A stretch of DNA of 64,000 bases from JAAYOS01 sp050950785 (GCA_050950785.1 JBMNIG010000011.1:29352-93351), one strand, 5' to 3'; counted from the stretch's first letter, positions 24,502 through 32,837 are shown. The notes: generated by a model not told the origin, from the letters alone. Numbers and translations are program-made.

Positions 24502-26526
24502 TTGATCAACTTAACTATCAACGGGAAAAAGGTTCAAGCACCTGACGGATGTACCATAATGGAAGCTGCTAAAGTCAACGGAATAAAGATCCCCAGCCTT
24601 TGTCACCTGGAAGGTGTCCACTCTATAGGATCCTGCCGTATATGTGTCGTAGAAGTGGAGGGTGCTAAAACACTTCAAGCATCCTGTATAACTAAGGCGC
24701 GTGAAGGAATGGTCATATCGACAAACTCAAAGACAGTCCGGGACGCAAGAAGGGTACTATATGAGCTTATTCTCTCAGACCACAGCCAGGACTGCCTAAG
24801 CTGTAATCGAAATCAATCCTGTGAGCTGCAGGAGCTTGGTCGGACACTTGGAGTCGAACAAATTCGCTTTACAGGAGCCAAAGCCCGAAGTGACACGGAT
24901 ATTTCGTTTTCGATCACCAGGGACAACTCCAAGTGTATTCTGTGCCGCCGATGCGTTACTGTTTGCAATGAGGTACAAAGTGCAGGGGTGATATTCCCAC
25001 AGAACAGGGGCTTTGACACAATTATAGGACCTGCCATGGACCTGCCTTTGGGCTCAACATCCTGTGCCTTCTGTGGACAGTGCACTGTTGTATGTCCAGT
25101 CGGTGCATTGAAGGAAACAGATTCAATACAGCAGGTGTGGGATGCATTGCACGACCCCGGAAAGCGCGTTGTAGTTCAGGTTGCGCCTGCGATACGTGTA
25201 GCAATTGGCGAGGAGTTTGGCCTGAAGCCAGGAACCCGTTGTACGGGAAAGCTTGCATCCGCACTTGAAGTCCTTGGGTTTGACGATATTTTCGATACTA
25301 ATTGGGCGGCTGATTTGACCATCATGGAAGAGGGCACCGAGCTTTTGGGGCGCCTCAAGAAAAAGCTTGCCGGTGAAGATGCGGTCTTGCCGATGATTAC
25401 AAGCTGCAGCCCGGGATGGATCAAATTTGTGGAAAACACATTTCCCGATGAGTTGGATCACCTTTCTACATGCAAGTCTCCGCACACGATGATGGGTGCC
25501 GTGATAAAATCCTATTACGCTGACAAAATCGGGGTCGATCCGAAAAATATCTATGTAGTATCCATTATGCCTTGTACTGCCAAGAAAACGGAAATCGTGC
25601 GTAAAGAGATGCAAAACGGAGGACTTCCAAATGTAGACGCGGTGCTGACCACCAGAGAGCTTGGAGAGATGATAAGGGAAGCGGGAATCGACTTTGTAAA
25701 CCTGCCCGACAGGGATTTTGACACACCACTGGGAATGTCGTCGGGAGCAGCCGACATTTTCGGGGTGACGGGCGGGGTAATGGAAGCCGCTCTTCGCACA
25801 GTGTACGAAATCGTGACCGGCCAGGAGATGCCTTTCGAAAAGCTCCATGTCGAGCCGATCGTGGGTCTGCAGGGCATCAAGGAGGCAACGATCAAGATCG
25901 AAAGTACGCTACCCGAGTACAGTGATTTCGAAGGGGTTGAACTTAGGATCGCTGTCTCCAACGGATTGAAGAACGCGCGGGCACTTGTGGATCAGATAGC
26001 CCAAGATACGTCACCCTACCACTTTATTGAAATAATGGGTTGCCCGGGCGGATGTATCAACGGAGGAGGCCAGCCCCGGAGTAGCGATCCCGATGTTCGG
26101 GAGAAACGTCTCAAGGCTCTTTATGACGAGGATGAATCCAAGGTTATCAGAAAGTCCCATGAAAACCCTGCGATACAAGCTATTTATAGAGAGTTTTTGG
26201 GAACACCAAACTCAGAGAAGTCGCATCAATTGCTCCATACGAGCTATACACGGAGAGGCATCTTTAACGAACTTACGGATGAATCATTTATAATAGAGCC
26301 CAAGAAGCCTTCGAGAAAGACGCATGTACCTGTTTCGCCTTTGGCTGTACAAATTACGCGAAGAGAGGTTACCGAAACAGCTAAGAAGGAGCCGACAGTT
26401 GACCCTGCCCGCCTGCTGGCACTTGAATCGGAGAACAATAAACTTCGCAGGGAAGTCGAAGAAGCGCAGGAGACTGTCCGTCTATTGAAGGGAGTCATTG
26501 CTACATATAGCAAGCGCAAAAAGTGA
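24502..26526 (+). CDS. hydA: [FeFe] hydrogenase catalytic subunit 2 with C-terminal coiled coil
   Basis: A 674-residue catalytic subunit. N-terminal [2Fe-2S] (GSCRICVVEV), His/Cys cluster (HSQDCLSCNRNQSCELQ), two [4Fe-4S] sites (CILCRRCVTVC, CAFCGQCTVVCP) and an intact H-cluster (TSCSPGW, MPCTAKKTE, MGCPGGCINGGG). After the normal end near residue 590 comes an extension: a basic linker followed by a heptad-like helix at about 633-670 (LLALESENNKLRREVEEA) that looks like a coiled coil. The start TTG 24502 lies six bases after AGGAGGTG, which overlaps the stop of the fusion gene, so the two are coupled. Confidence 0.95.
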   Translation: MINLTINGKKVQAPDGCTIMEAAKVNGIKIPSLCHLEGVHSIGSCRICVVEVEGAKTLQASCITKAREGMVISTNSKTVRDARRVLYELILSDHSQDCLSCNRNQSCELQELGRTLGVEQIRFTGAKARSDTDISFSITRDNSKCILCRRCVTVCNEVQSAGVIFPQNRGFDTIIGPAMDLPLGSTSCAFCGQCTVVCPVGALKETDSIQQVWDALHDPGKRVVVQVAPAIRVAIGEEFGLKPGTRCTGKLASALEVLGFDDIFDTNWAADLTIMEEGTELLGRLKKKLAGEDAVLPMITSCSPGWIKFVENTFPDELDHLSTCKSPHTMMGAVIKSYYADKIGVDPKNIYVVSIMPCTAKKTEIVRKEMQNGGLPNVDAVLTTRELGEMIREAGIDFVNLPDRDFDTPLGMSSGAADIFGVTGGVMEAALRTVYEIVTGQEMPFEKLHVEPIVGLQGIKEATIKIESTLPEYSDFEGVELRIAVSNGLKNARALVDQIAQDTSPYHFIEIMGCPGGCINGGGQPRSSDPDVREKRLKALYDEDESKVIRKSHENPAIQAIYREFLGTPNSEKSHQLLHTSYTRRGIFNELTDESFIIEPKKPSRKTHVPVSPLAVQITRREVTETAKKEPTVDPARLLALESENNKLRREVEEAQETVRLLKGVIATYSKRKK

Positions 26527-26566
26527 TCTTATCTGAAAAACCCTTAAACAGCAAACCTTTGCTGAC

Positions 26567-26613
26567 GAAAAGCACCGCAAGACCATTGATTTGGTAATCT
26601 TGCGGTGCTTTTC
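26567..26613. terminator. Bidirectional intrinsic terminator
   Basis: GAAAAGCACCGCAAGA (26567-26582) and TCTTGCGGTGCTTTTC (26598-26613) form a perfect 16-base stem with T-rich ends on both strands. It separates the convergent second hydrogenase operon and the XRE regulator gene. Confidence 0.9.
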
Positions 26614-26693
26614 ATAATTACTTGTAGGGTACATACATCTTATAATGAATGTTTAGTAGTACAAATCTATAGCATGTATCTTATAGTACAGAT

Positions 26694-26936
26694 CTATTGT
26701 ATCTCCTGATCACAATTAGAAAATTCTTCAGTGTCAAAAAACTCGACCAGGCTTATATCCAGACCATCACAGATCTTCTTTATTGTAACAATACCGATAT
26801 CCTTTCGCTGAGGATCGAGCAGACTATAAATAGTCGAAGGTGTAAGTCCGCAAAGGTTTGCGAGTGCATTGATCGTTATATTCCTCAACCTGCACAGCTC
26901 TTTTATGCGTCTGGCAACGTTATTCTTGATTCCCAA
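26694..26936 (-). CDS. XRE-family transcriptional regulator
   Basis: An 80-residue single-domain DNA-binding protein. The helix-turn-helix is ITINALANLCGLTPSTIYSLL, followed by KICDGLDISLVEFF, typical of small XRE repressors. I prefer TTG 26936, eight bases after AAGGGG; a GTG at 26945 overlaps that site. It diverges from the SLOG gene across a segment rich in short palindromes, so it probably represses itself and that gene. Confidence 0.85.
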   Translation of the reverse strand: MGIKNNVARRIKELCRLRNITINALANLCGLTPSTIYSLLDPQRKDIGIVTIKKICDGLDISLVEFFDTEEFSNCDQEIQ

Positions 26937-26977
26937 TTTATTCACCCCTTTATGAAAGTATCACAATCTTCTTTTTA

Positions 26978-27025
26978 GCGTATACGTTATTGCGTATATT
27001 TAACATTTATGGTAACATATACCAT
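26978..27025. promoter_or_regulatory. Divergent control region with repeated half-sites
   Basis: GCGTATA occurs twice (26978-26984 and 26992-26998), the first within palindromic CGTATACG. ATGGTA (27009-27014) and TACCAT (27020-27025) form an inverted repeat. TTGCGT at 26990-26995 and TAACAT at 27013-27018, 17 bases apart, could be the plus-strand promoter. These are candidate operators for the adjacent XRE protein. Confidence 0.45.
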
Positions 27026-27049
27026 ATTACGCTGATTAGGAGAAAGGTT

Positions 27050-27493
27050 ATGAGCAATAATGCATGTTTTTTTGCCGGTAGGCGTTGGATAAGCTCAAAG
27101 CGCATCGGAGTAGTAGTTCAAAGGTTGAGCAGGGCAATAGATATCCTCGCAGCAAACGGAGTCACTGATTTCATTTCCTTTGGTAAAAAAGGTTTTGACA
27201 TACTGGCTGCAACTCTTGTACTTGTTAAGAGGGAATCGGGAGCCCCAATCAGATTGATAATGATTAGGCCCTGTGTTGATTTTCTCCGCTCATCATCAGC
27301 TCCCGGAAGGCAACTGATTAGTAAGATATCAAACGAGGCCGACAAGGTGGTATACACAACCGAAAGGGTCAGTGAGTATGTTTTCAATTGTGCTCAAACC
27401 TGCCTTTGTTATATGCCGAGAAAAATCGACTTGCTGAAAAACTGGTCACTACTCAAAAATCGCTTTATCATCAATGTCGCTTATACCGTATAG
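27050..27493 (+). CDS. SLOG-like (YpsA/DUF1273-type) protein
   Basis: A 147-residue protein starting CFFAGRRWISS, which resembles the CxFTGHR start of SLOG/YpsA-type proteins, followed by ITDFISFGKKGFDILAATLVLVKRE-like sequence (usual form GGAxGxDxxAA). The glycine-rich signature is degenerate (SFGKKGFD), so nucleotide binding may be altered. SLOG proteins bind nucleotide-derived ligands and occur in stress and conflict systems. It starts at ATG 27050 behind AGGAGAAAGG. It is shorter than typical YpsA proteins (about 180 residues). The assignment is tentative. Confidence 0.6.
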   Translation: MSNNACFFAGRRWISSKRIGVVVQRLSRAIDILAANGVTDFISFGKKGFDILAATLVLVKRESGAPIRLIMIRPCVDFLRSSSAPGRQLISKISNEADKVVYTTERVSEYVFNCAQTCLCYMPRKIDLLKNWSLLKNRFIINVAYTV

Positions 27494-27629
27494 ATAATTT
27501 TGTTTATAGTTAATTCTTTTTCAAAATCGATGATCTCTATAAATGTGATCTTGTTATACATTAAACTATAAAAACTGCCAGCAATTAATGGAATACTTCA
27601 CCATTTATCCTCCCTTCTTTCTCAGTTGC

Positions 27630-27657
27630 TTGATTATTTTGCCAGTAGATGTATAAT
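27630..27657 (+). promoter_or_regulatory. queT promoter
   Basis: TTGATT at 27630-27635, 16 bases, TATAAT at 27652-27657, within the 249-base gap 27494-27742. The leader of about 80 bases was checked for preQ1 riboswitch patterns (type I GAGGUUCUAG..., type II) because queT genes often have one; I could not recognise any. Nothing else was seen in the gap. Confidence 0.65.
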
Positions 27658-27742
27658 AATAGAAACTGCATCAAGCATTTGTAGTGTGACAATCAGCTTG
27701 GATTCTGTAGATTTGAATTGACTTAGATTTGAGAGGATCATA

Positions 27743-28225
27743 TTGATAGCAACAAGAAGACTCGTTATTTCTGCTTTAGTAGGCGCGGTATACATTGCAC
27801 TGACATTACTGCTTGCTCCGATTTCATATGGAGCAGTTCAGTTCAGGGTAAGTGAAGCATTGACGGTGCTCCCATATTATATTCCTTCAACAGCATGGGG
27901 ACTTTTCGTTGGATGCCTCATATCCAACATCTTCAGTCCGACGGCTTCCATATTGGACATTGTTTTCGGATCCCTTGCTACTCTTCTCGCAGGATATATT
28001 ACATCTAAGCTAAAAAGCAAGTTGCTAGCGCCGCTTCCACCTGTTGTGATCAATGCAATAGTTATCGGAGCAGTCCTTTCATACACTACTGCACCCGGTG
28101 CTGTAATGGCCGCATTTCCTGCAATTGCTCTATCAGTTGGAGTCGGGCAGTTTGTAGTTTGCTATGCCTTGGGGTTGCCACTCTTGTTTGCTTTGTCGAA
28201 GTTAAAGAGGATTTGGCAGGATTGA
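27743..28225 (+). CDS. queT: QueT-family queuosine-precursor transporter
   Basis: A 160-residue membrane protein with about five to six hydrophobic helices. VQFRVSEALTVLPYYIPSTAWGLFVGCLISN is the conserved core of the QueT (COG4708) family, the substrate-binding S component of ECF-type transporters that import preQ1/preQ0-like queuosine precursors. It starts at TTG 27743 with GAGAGGA upstream. No ECF energising genes are present, so it would use a shared module encoded elsewhere. Confidence 0.88.
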   Translation: MIATRRLVISALVGAVYIALTLLLAPISYGAVQFRVSEALTVLPYYIPSTAWGLFVGCLISNIFSPTASILDIVFGSLATLLAGYITSKLKSKLLAPLPPVVINAIVIGAVLSYTTAPGAVMAAFPAIALSVGVGQFVVCYALGLPLLFALSKLKRIWQD

Positions 28226-28258
28226 ATTCATAGATAATTGAGATCAGGAGGCAAAAAG

Positions 28259-29128
28259 TTGAAAATAAGAAAGGCTGTAATTCCGGCGGCAGGTCTTGGA
28301 ACCAGGATGCTGCCCGCCACCAAGACTATCCCAAAGGAAATGCTTCCAATAGTGGACAAGCCCTCAATTCAATACATAATTGAGGAAGCTGTGGCCTCAG
28401 GTATTGAAGATATATTGATCGTTACAAACAGGGCAAAATCAGCCATGGATGATTACTTCGACTACCATCCCGAGCTAGAGCAAAGACTTTCACGCTCCGG
28501 CAAGCATGCTGAGGTTGATATTGTAAGGCGTACGGCTGATATGGCAAATATATTTTATGTACGTCAAAAGGAAACAAAGGGGCTTGGACACGCCATTTGG
28601 AGAGCAAAGCACTTTGTAGGTGATGAACCCTTTGCGGTTTTACTGGGCGATGACATCATGGTGGCTGAAAAGCCTGTAACAAAACAACTTATTGAACTTG
28701 CAGAAGAATATGACTGCTCGGTTGTTGGTGCGCAAAGAGTTTCCCGTGAGGCGATCGGAAAGTATTGCACCCTCGGAGTGACACCGGTCAAGGAGCGCTG
28801 CTACGATGTGACAAAGCTGATCGAAAAACCGCGCCCTGATCAGGTCATTTCGGATTTTGCGATTTTGGGACGTTATGTTCTCACTCCCGGCATCTTTGAT
28901 GTGCTTGAAAACCTACCTGCCGGATATGGAGGGGAGATACAGCTTACAGACGGACTAAATATTCTCTGTGAAATAGAGCGTGTTCTGGCTTGTGATTTTA
29001 TCGGAAAACGGTATGACACGGGTAATCTCAAGGGATATTTGGAGGTTGTAGTGGACTTGGCTCTCCAACATGACGAGGTTAGCGGATGGATGAGGGAGTT
29101 TATCAAGAATAAAGCCACTAAGCTATAA
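28259..29128 (+). CDS. galU: UTP-glucose-1-phosphate uridylyltransferase
   Basis: A 289-residue enzyme making UDP-glucose. The nucleotide loop is AVIPAAGLGTRMLPATKTIPKEMLPI, followed by VDKPSIQYIIEEA; FAVLLGDDIM carries the catalytic aspartate, and LIEKP and GGEIQLTDGL complete the sugar site. I start it at TTG 28259, seven bases after CAGGAGG. UDP-glucose would feed surface-polymer synthesis, in line with the UDP-sugar dehydrogenase at 6888. Confidence 0.95.
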   Translation: MKIRKAVIPAAGLGTRMLPATKTIPKEMLPIVDKPSIQYIIEEAVASGIEDILIVTNRAKSAMDDYFDYHPELEQRLSRSGKHAEVDIVRRTADMANIFYVRQKETKGLGHAIWRAKHFVGDEPFAVLLGDDIMVAEKPVTKQLIELAEEYDCSVVGAQRVSREAIGKYCTLGVTPVKERCYDVTKLIEKPRPDQVISDFAILGRYVLTPGIFDVLENLPAGYGGEIQLTDGLNILCEIERVLACDFIGKRYDTGNLKGYLEVVVDLALQHDEVSGWMREFIKNKATKL

Positions 29129-29133
29129 AAAGT

Positions 29134-29162
29134 TTGACTTTTATTGTGGAAACGGGTATAAT
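29134..29162 (+). promoter_or_regulatory. rpsF-ssb-rpsR promoter
   Basis: TTGACT at 29134-29139, 17 bases, TATAAT at 29157-29162. Confidence 0.8.
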
Positions 29163-29194
29163 AGCTTTCGTTAAAGCTCTTGATTTTAGTATAA

Positions 29195-29236
29195 CTGAGC
29201 TTGAATCCTTGCTCCTGTAAAAGGGGGCCGAAGTCC
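29195..29236 (+). ncRNA. Candidate S6:S18 autoregulatory leader structure
   Basis: The rpsF leader contains CTCCT (29210-29214) opposite AGGGG (29220-29224), with GCCGAAG following, and CTT upstream opposite AAG. A hairpin with an asymmetric bulge containing CCG is the hallmark of the S6:S18-binding leader found before rpsF operons in several phyla. The pairing here is short and drawn by eye. Confidence 0.3.
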
Positions 29237-29253
29237 AGAAGGAGGTGCAAAAG

Positions 29254-29547
29254 ATGCCGAATACCGTTTCTAAGTATGAAACAATTTTTATTGTAGACCC
29301 AAATTTTGATGAGGAGTCCACAAGGGAAATCATCAACAAGTTCAAGGAACTGATAGAAGCAAACGGAACCTTGGACAGCGTGGATGAGTGGGGCAAACGT
29401 AGACTCGCCTACGAGATCAACGACCAGCGCGAGGGCTACTATGTTCTTATGAACTTCACAGCTCCTACTAGTTTTCCGTCCGAGTTGGACCGCGTCTACA
29501 AGATTACCGAAGGTATTATGCGTTCCATCATTATTGTGAAAGAATGA
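29254..29547 (+). CDS. rpsF: Ribosomal protein bS6
   Basis: A 97-residue ribosomal protein with the family core YETIFIVDPNFDEE and WGKRRLAYEINDQREGYYVL. It binds the central domain of 16S rRNA with S18. The start is ATG 29254 behind AAGGAGG at 29239-29245. It is the first gene of the conserved rpsF-ssb-rpsR operon. Confidence 0.97.
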   Translation: MPNTVSKYETIFIVDPNFDEESTREIINKFKELIEANGTLDSVDEWGKRRLAYEINDQREGYYVLMNFTAPTSFPSELDRVYKITEGIMRSIIIVKE

Positions 29548-29557
29548 GGGGTCGGAA

Positions 29558-30040
29558 ATGCTTAACAAAGTAGTTTTGATGGGAAGACTGACACGCGACC
29601 CTGAACTGCGTTTCACCCAGAACAATATCGCAGTTACAAGCTTTACCGTAGCAGTTGATAGAAACTATAAGAGTAAGACTGATCAGCAAGCAAATACCGA
29701 CTTTATCGATGTTGTTGCATGGCGCGGAACTGCCGAGTTTGTTACAAAATGGTTTACTAAAGGTCGTATGATCGTTGTTGTCGGTTCCATTCAAACCAGG
29801 AACTGGCAGGACAAAGACGGAAACAACCGCAAGAGCACTGAAGTAGTTGCTGACGAGGTTTATTTTGGTGAACCAAAGCGCTCGGGTGACGATGACAGCC
29901 GCCAGCCGCACAATCCGATTTATGAAGTGCCAAGGGATGAGAGGTCTTTTGACTCTTTTGGTGACAGGCCTTACAGTGGTGGCCTGCCCGCATCCGATTT
30001 CGAAGACATAACCGACGACGATGATGAACTTCCGTTCTGA
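29558..30040 (+). CDS. ssb: Single-stranded DNA-binding protein
   Basis: A 160-residue SSB with an N-terminal OB fold (MLNKVVLMGRLTRDPELR, IDVVAWRGTAEFV) covering about 1-108, a flexible acidic linker and the C-terminal tip DDDDELPF that docks replication and repair partners. It starts 10 bases after rpsF. Confidence 0.97.
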   Translation: MLNKVVLMGRLTRDPELRFTQNNIAVTSFTVAVDRNYKSKTDQQANTDFIDVVAWRGTAEFVTKWFTKGRMIVVVGSIQTRNWQDKDGNNRKSTEVVADEVYFGEPKRSGDDDSRQPHNPIYEVPRDERSFDSFGDRPYSGGLPASDFEDITDDDDELPF

Positions 30041-30146
30041 TTTGTTCGTCCACCAATATGCAGTTAATGCAAAGCTGAATATTCGTTTTTCGTTGTTGGA
30101 CACTGCGAATATTTAGTTAAAATTTAATGAACAGGAGTCGAATATA

Positions 30147-30383
30147 ATGGCAACAGATAGACCGTATCGTGGTCGTAAGCGCAGAAAAGTCTGTGCATTC
30201 TGTGTTGATAAGATACAGCATATCGACTACAAGGATATTGCGAGACTGCGCAGATTTCTTTCTGAACGCTCCAAGATCCTGCCGCGTCGCATGACCGGTG
30301 TATGCGCTGCTCATCAAAGGCAGTTGACCATAGCCATCAAGCGTGCGCGTCATATCGCTCTTCTTCCATACGTAACCGAATAG
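30147..30383 (+). CDS. rpsR: Ribosomal protein bS18, zinc-type
   Basis: A 78-residue S18. The paired CAFC and CAAH motifs suggest a zinc-binding (C+) form rather than the cysteine-free paralogue. The core IDYKDIARLRRFLSERSKI is standard. It is the last gene of the operon, followed at once by a strong terminator. Confidence 0.97.
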   Translation: MATDRPYRGRKRRKVCAFCVDKIQHIDYKDIARLRRFLSERSKILPRRMTGVCAAHQRQLTIAIKRARHIALLPYVTE

Positions 30384-30395
30384 TTTTGTATTTAT

Positions 30396-30418
30396 AGCGC
30401 CGCTTTTGCGGCGCTTTC
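30396..30418 (+). terminator. rpsF operon terminator
   Basis: GCGCCGC (30397-30403), a TTTT loop and GCGGCGC (30408-30414), followed by TTTCT. Confidence 0.92.
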
Positions 30419-30455
30419 TCATGCCAAGTTATATTAGTAAAACCGCTGTATACTG

Positions 30456-30482
30456 AAAGCGCCGCCATAGGGCGACGCTTTT
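30456..30482 (+). terminator. Second terminator-like hairpin
   Basis: AAAGCGCCGCC (30456-30466) pairs with GGCGACGCTTT (30471-30481) with one C/A mismatch, ending in TTTT. It backs up the terminator 40 bases earlier. Confidence 0.75.
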
Positions 30483-30576
30483 AGAGCGCGTTTATTTGGT
30501 TATGGTCAGCGTTTGAAGCAACGGTTCTGGGTAACAGTATGAACTTAAGGAGATCATCTGATTCTTTGACTAGTTA

Positions 30577-30732
30577 TTAGTTATTGCGGTTGCGGTTGCG
30601 GTTGTTCTGATTCTGGTTGCGATTTTGATCATTACGGTTTTGATCGTTCCTATTTTGCTCGTTGCGGTTATTATCTCTACGATTCTGTTCGTTACGGTTT
30701 TGGTCATTGCGGTTTTGATTGTTCCTGTCCAT
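30577..30732 (-). CDS. Asn/Arg/Gln-rich low-complexity microprotein
   Basis: A 51-residue protein made almost only of N, R, Q, D and E in short repeats (NQNRNDQNRNEQNR). It has a good site, AAGGGAGTG, upstream of ATG 30732 on the minus strand. Similar Asn-rich small proteins are common in clostridia and have no assigned role. The composition predicts disorder, with a basic charge that could bind RNA. The repeated GTTGCGG/TTACGGTTTTG DNA could instead be a simple repeat without coding value. Confidence 0.5.
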   Translation of the reverse strand: MDRNNQNRNDQNRNEQNRRDNNRNEQNRNDQNRNDQNRNQNQNNRNRNRNN

Positions 30733-31068
30733 AAAATTCACTCCCTTCTTTGACACAATAATTCTATCCATATTTCGGAATATTATTCAGACAATATGTG
30801 TCAAATATCATCTACAAATGGTAGGTCATCAAATAATTAAGAATAACGAACCTTAGTGTCTTTGGATCAAGTTTATTTGAGGGTAAAAAAGACTTCAAAA
30901 GTAGAATAATCATTTCCTCTAATGACAAAAGTATCAGACGATTATTTGATCAGAAATATTTATTTACATCTAATGGCAATATGTTATAATAAATCTCGTA
31001 ACACAATTAGGTAATAAGTGGGGGAATTTGAACTAGGGTGGTATATATCACAAAGAGGTGTGGTGTAT
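30733..31068 (+). promoter_or_regulatory. Intergenic region with ABC exporter promoter
   Basis: In this AT-rich gap, TTTACA (30963-30968) and TATAAT (30985-30990) are 16 bases apart and face the ABC transporter genes. An in-frame GTG at 31018 extends the ATPase frame but precedes the family start. Nothing else was recognised. Confidence 0.6.
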
Positions 31069-31983
31069 TTGACAAAAGTGATTGAAGTTCAGGGACTGAA
31101 AAAGTCTTATGGTAACGTAGAGGCGGTCAAAGGAATAGATTTTTATGTTGAACAGGGCAATTTATTTGCATTTCTAGGGCCCAATGGAGCCGGCAAGTCT
31201 ACAACCATCGATATTCTATGCACTTTACTAAAACAGGATGCGGGTGAGGTTAGAATAGCCGGTCATATACTGGGTAGGGATGATGACAAGATAAGGTCTT
31301 CTATCGGGGCAGTTTTCCAGCGATCGGTTCTGGATGGTGAGTTGACAGTACTTGAAAACCTCTACATACGTGGGAGATTTTATGATTTGTCAAAGCAGGA
31401 TCTGAAAAAATCAGTTGAAACAGCAGCGGAAGCTGCTGGTGTGACGAGCTTTATAGACAGGCGATATGACAAACTCTCAGGTGGGCAGCGCCGTCGCGCC
31501 GACATTGCACGGGCATTGATACACACTCCCGATATTTTGTTTCTAGATGAGCCCACAACGGGCTTAGATCCACAGACAAGAAAAAGTGTATGGGAGACAG
31601 TGCAGAACCTTCAAAAGGAGCGTGGTGTTACGGTCTTTTTGACCACACACTATATGGAAGAGGCTGCAGGTGCCGACTACGTAGTGATAATCGACGAAGG
31701 CAATATTGCCGCAAAAGGAACGCCCTTTGAGCTTAAGGAAACGTATACAAAGGACAGGATCCGAATAGAACCTGTTGACCTTCAACTTATGGAATCCCAG
31801 TTGAAAGAGGATTCCATCACATTTGAGACGAACGGGGGAATCATATCAATTGAAGTTGACCGCTCCCTTGATGCGATCCCCATCATAGATAAATTCCGGG
31901 ATATGATGAAGAGCTTTGAGGTAGTGGCGGGAACGATGGATGATGTTTTTATCAATGTCACCGGAAAGGAGATAAGGGAATGA
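31069..31983 (+). CDS. ABC-2 type exporter, ATP-binding protein
   Basis: A 304-residue ATPase of the DrrA/CcmA type. Walker A GPNGAGKST, Q loop (VFQRSVLD), signature LSGGQRRR, Walker B ILFLDEPTTGLD and the H-loop TTHYMEEA are all intact. A C-terminal regulatory extension of about 80 residues follows. I favour TTG 31069 (AGAGG ten bases upstream) as start; GTG 31063 is possible. Its end overlaps the permease start by four bases. Substrate unknown; relatives export drugs or peptides. Confidence 0.9.
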   Translation: MTKVIEVQGLKKSYGNVEAVKGIDFYVEQGNLFAFLGPNGAGKSTTIDILCTLLKQDAGEVRIAGHILGRDDDKIRSSIGAVFQRSVLDGELTVLENLYIRGRFYDLSKQDLKKSVETAAEAAGVTSFIDRRYDKLSGGQRRRADIARALIHTPDILFLDEPTTGLDPQTRKSVWETVQNLQKERGVTVFLTTHYMEEAAGADYVVIIDEGNIAAKGTPFELKETYTKDRIRIEPVDLQLMESQLKEDSITFETNGGIISIEVDRSLDAIPIIDKFRDMMKSFEVVAGTMDDVFINVTGKEIRE

Positions 31984-32837
31984 TAAATCTTCTTAAACGC
32001 AATTTACTTATCTATTTCCGGGATAGAAGCACAGTCTTTTTCTCAATGCTCTCAGTCATTATCACCTTTGGGATGTACATATTTTTTCTTGGGGATATGT
32101 ATGCCTCGAATATCTCAGCGTCGGAACACACTCGCTTTTTGATGGACAGCTGGATAATGGCAGGGATCCTTGGGGTGACTTCCATTACTACGACCCTTGG
32201 AGCTTATGGAAATATGGTTGTTGATGAAGCACGTTCAATAACTAAGGACTTTTACTCTGCACCATTGAAGCGGAGAACGATTGCCGGAGGATATATACTA
32301 AGCAGTTTTGTTATTGGTCTAATAATGACAGTGTTGGCATTTGTCTGCGCTGAAATCTATATCGTCCTTGGTGGAGGAGAGCTGCTTCCTGTTACAACTA
32401 TAATCAAGCTTTTAGGATGTACCCTCATTTCGGTGTTATCAAGCAGCGCACTTATCTTGTTTATCGTATCCTTTATTAAAACGTCAAGTGCTTTTGGTGT
32501 GGCAAGCACTATTATCGGAACGATCATTGGCTTCCTATGCGGTATATACATACCCATTGGAGCACTTCCCGATGGAGTTCAGTGGGTAATCAAATTCTTC
32601 CCACCGGCCCACTCTGTGGCACTGTTCAGAAATCTCATGATGGAAGTGCCTATGCAGACCATGTTCGCTGGAGCACCTGCAGAATATATGGATGGGTTTA
32701 AGACGGAGATGGGCCTGCATTACAAAATTGGATCGTATACAACGGATTTTTCATTCAGTATAATTGTGTTGATTGTGAGCGCAATCGTATTTTACGGCTT
32801 AGGTATTTTGATGTTGTCACGGAAAAAGAAAGACTAA
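31980..32837 (+). CDS. ABC-2 type exporter, permease
   Basis: A 285-residue membrane protein with six predicted helices, starting MINLLKRNLLIYFRDRSTVF, and the ABC-2 core GIYIPIGALPDGVQWVIKFFPPAHSV. It forms the membrane pore with the ATPase encoded just upstream (ATGA overlap). Confidence 0.9.
   Translation: MINLLKRNLLIYFRDRSTVFFSMLSVIITFGMYIFFLGDMYASNISASEHTRFLMDSWIMAGILGVTSITTTLGAYGNMVVDEARSITKDFYSAPLKRRTIAGGYILSSFVIGLIMTVLAFVCAEIYIVLGGGELLPVTTIIKLLGCTLISVLSSSALILFIVSFIKTSSAFGVASTIIGTIIGFLCGIYIPIGALPDGVQWVIKFFPPAHSVALFRNLMMEVPMQTMFAGAPAEYMDGFKTEMGLHYKIGSYTTDFSFSIIVLIVSAIVFYGLGILMLSRKKKD

Noticed and set aside
27664..27742. preQ1 riboswitch before queT
   Set aside because: Neither the type I core nor the type II pattern could be found by eye in the leader.
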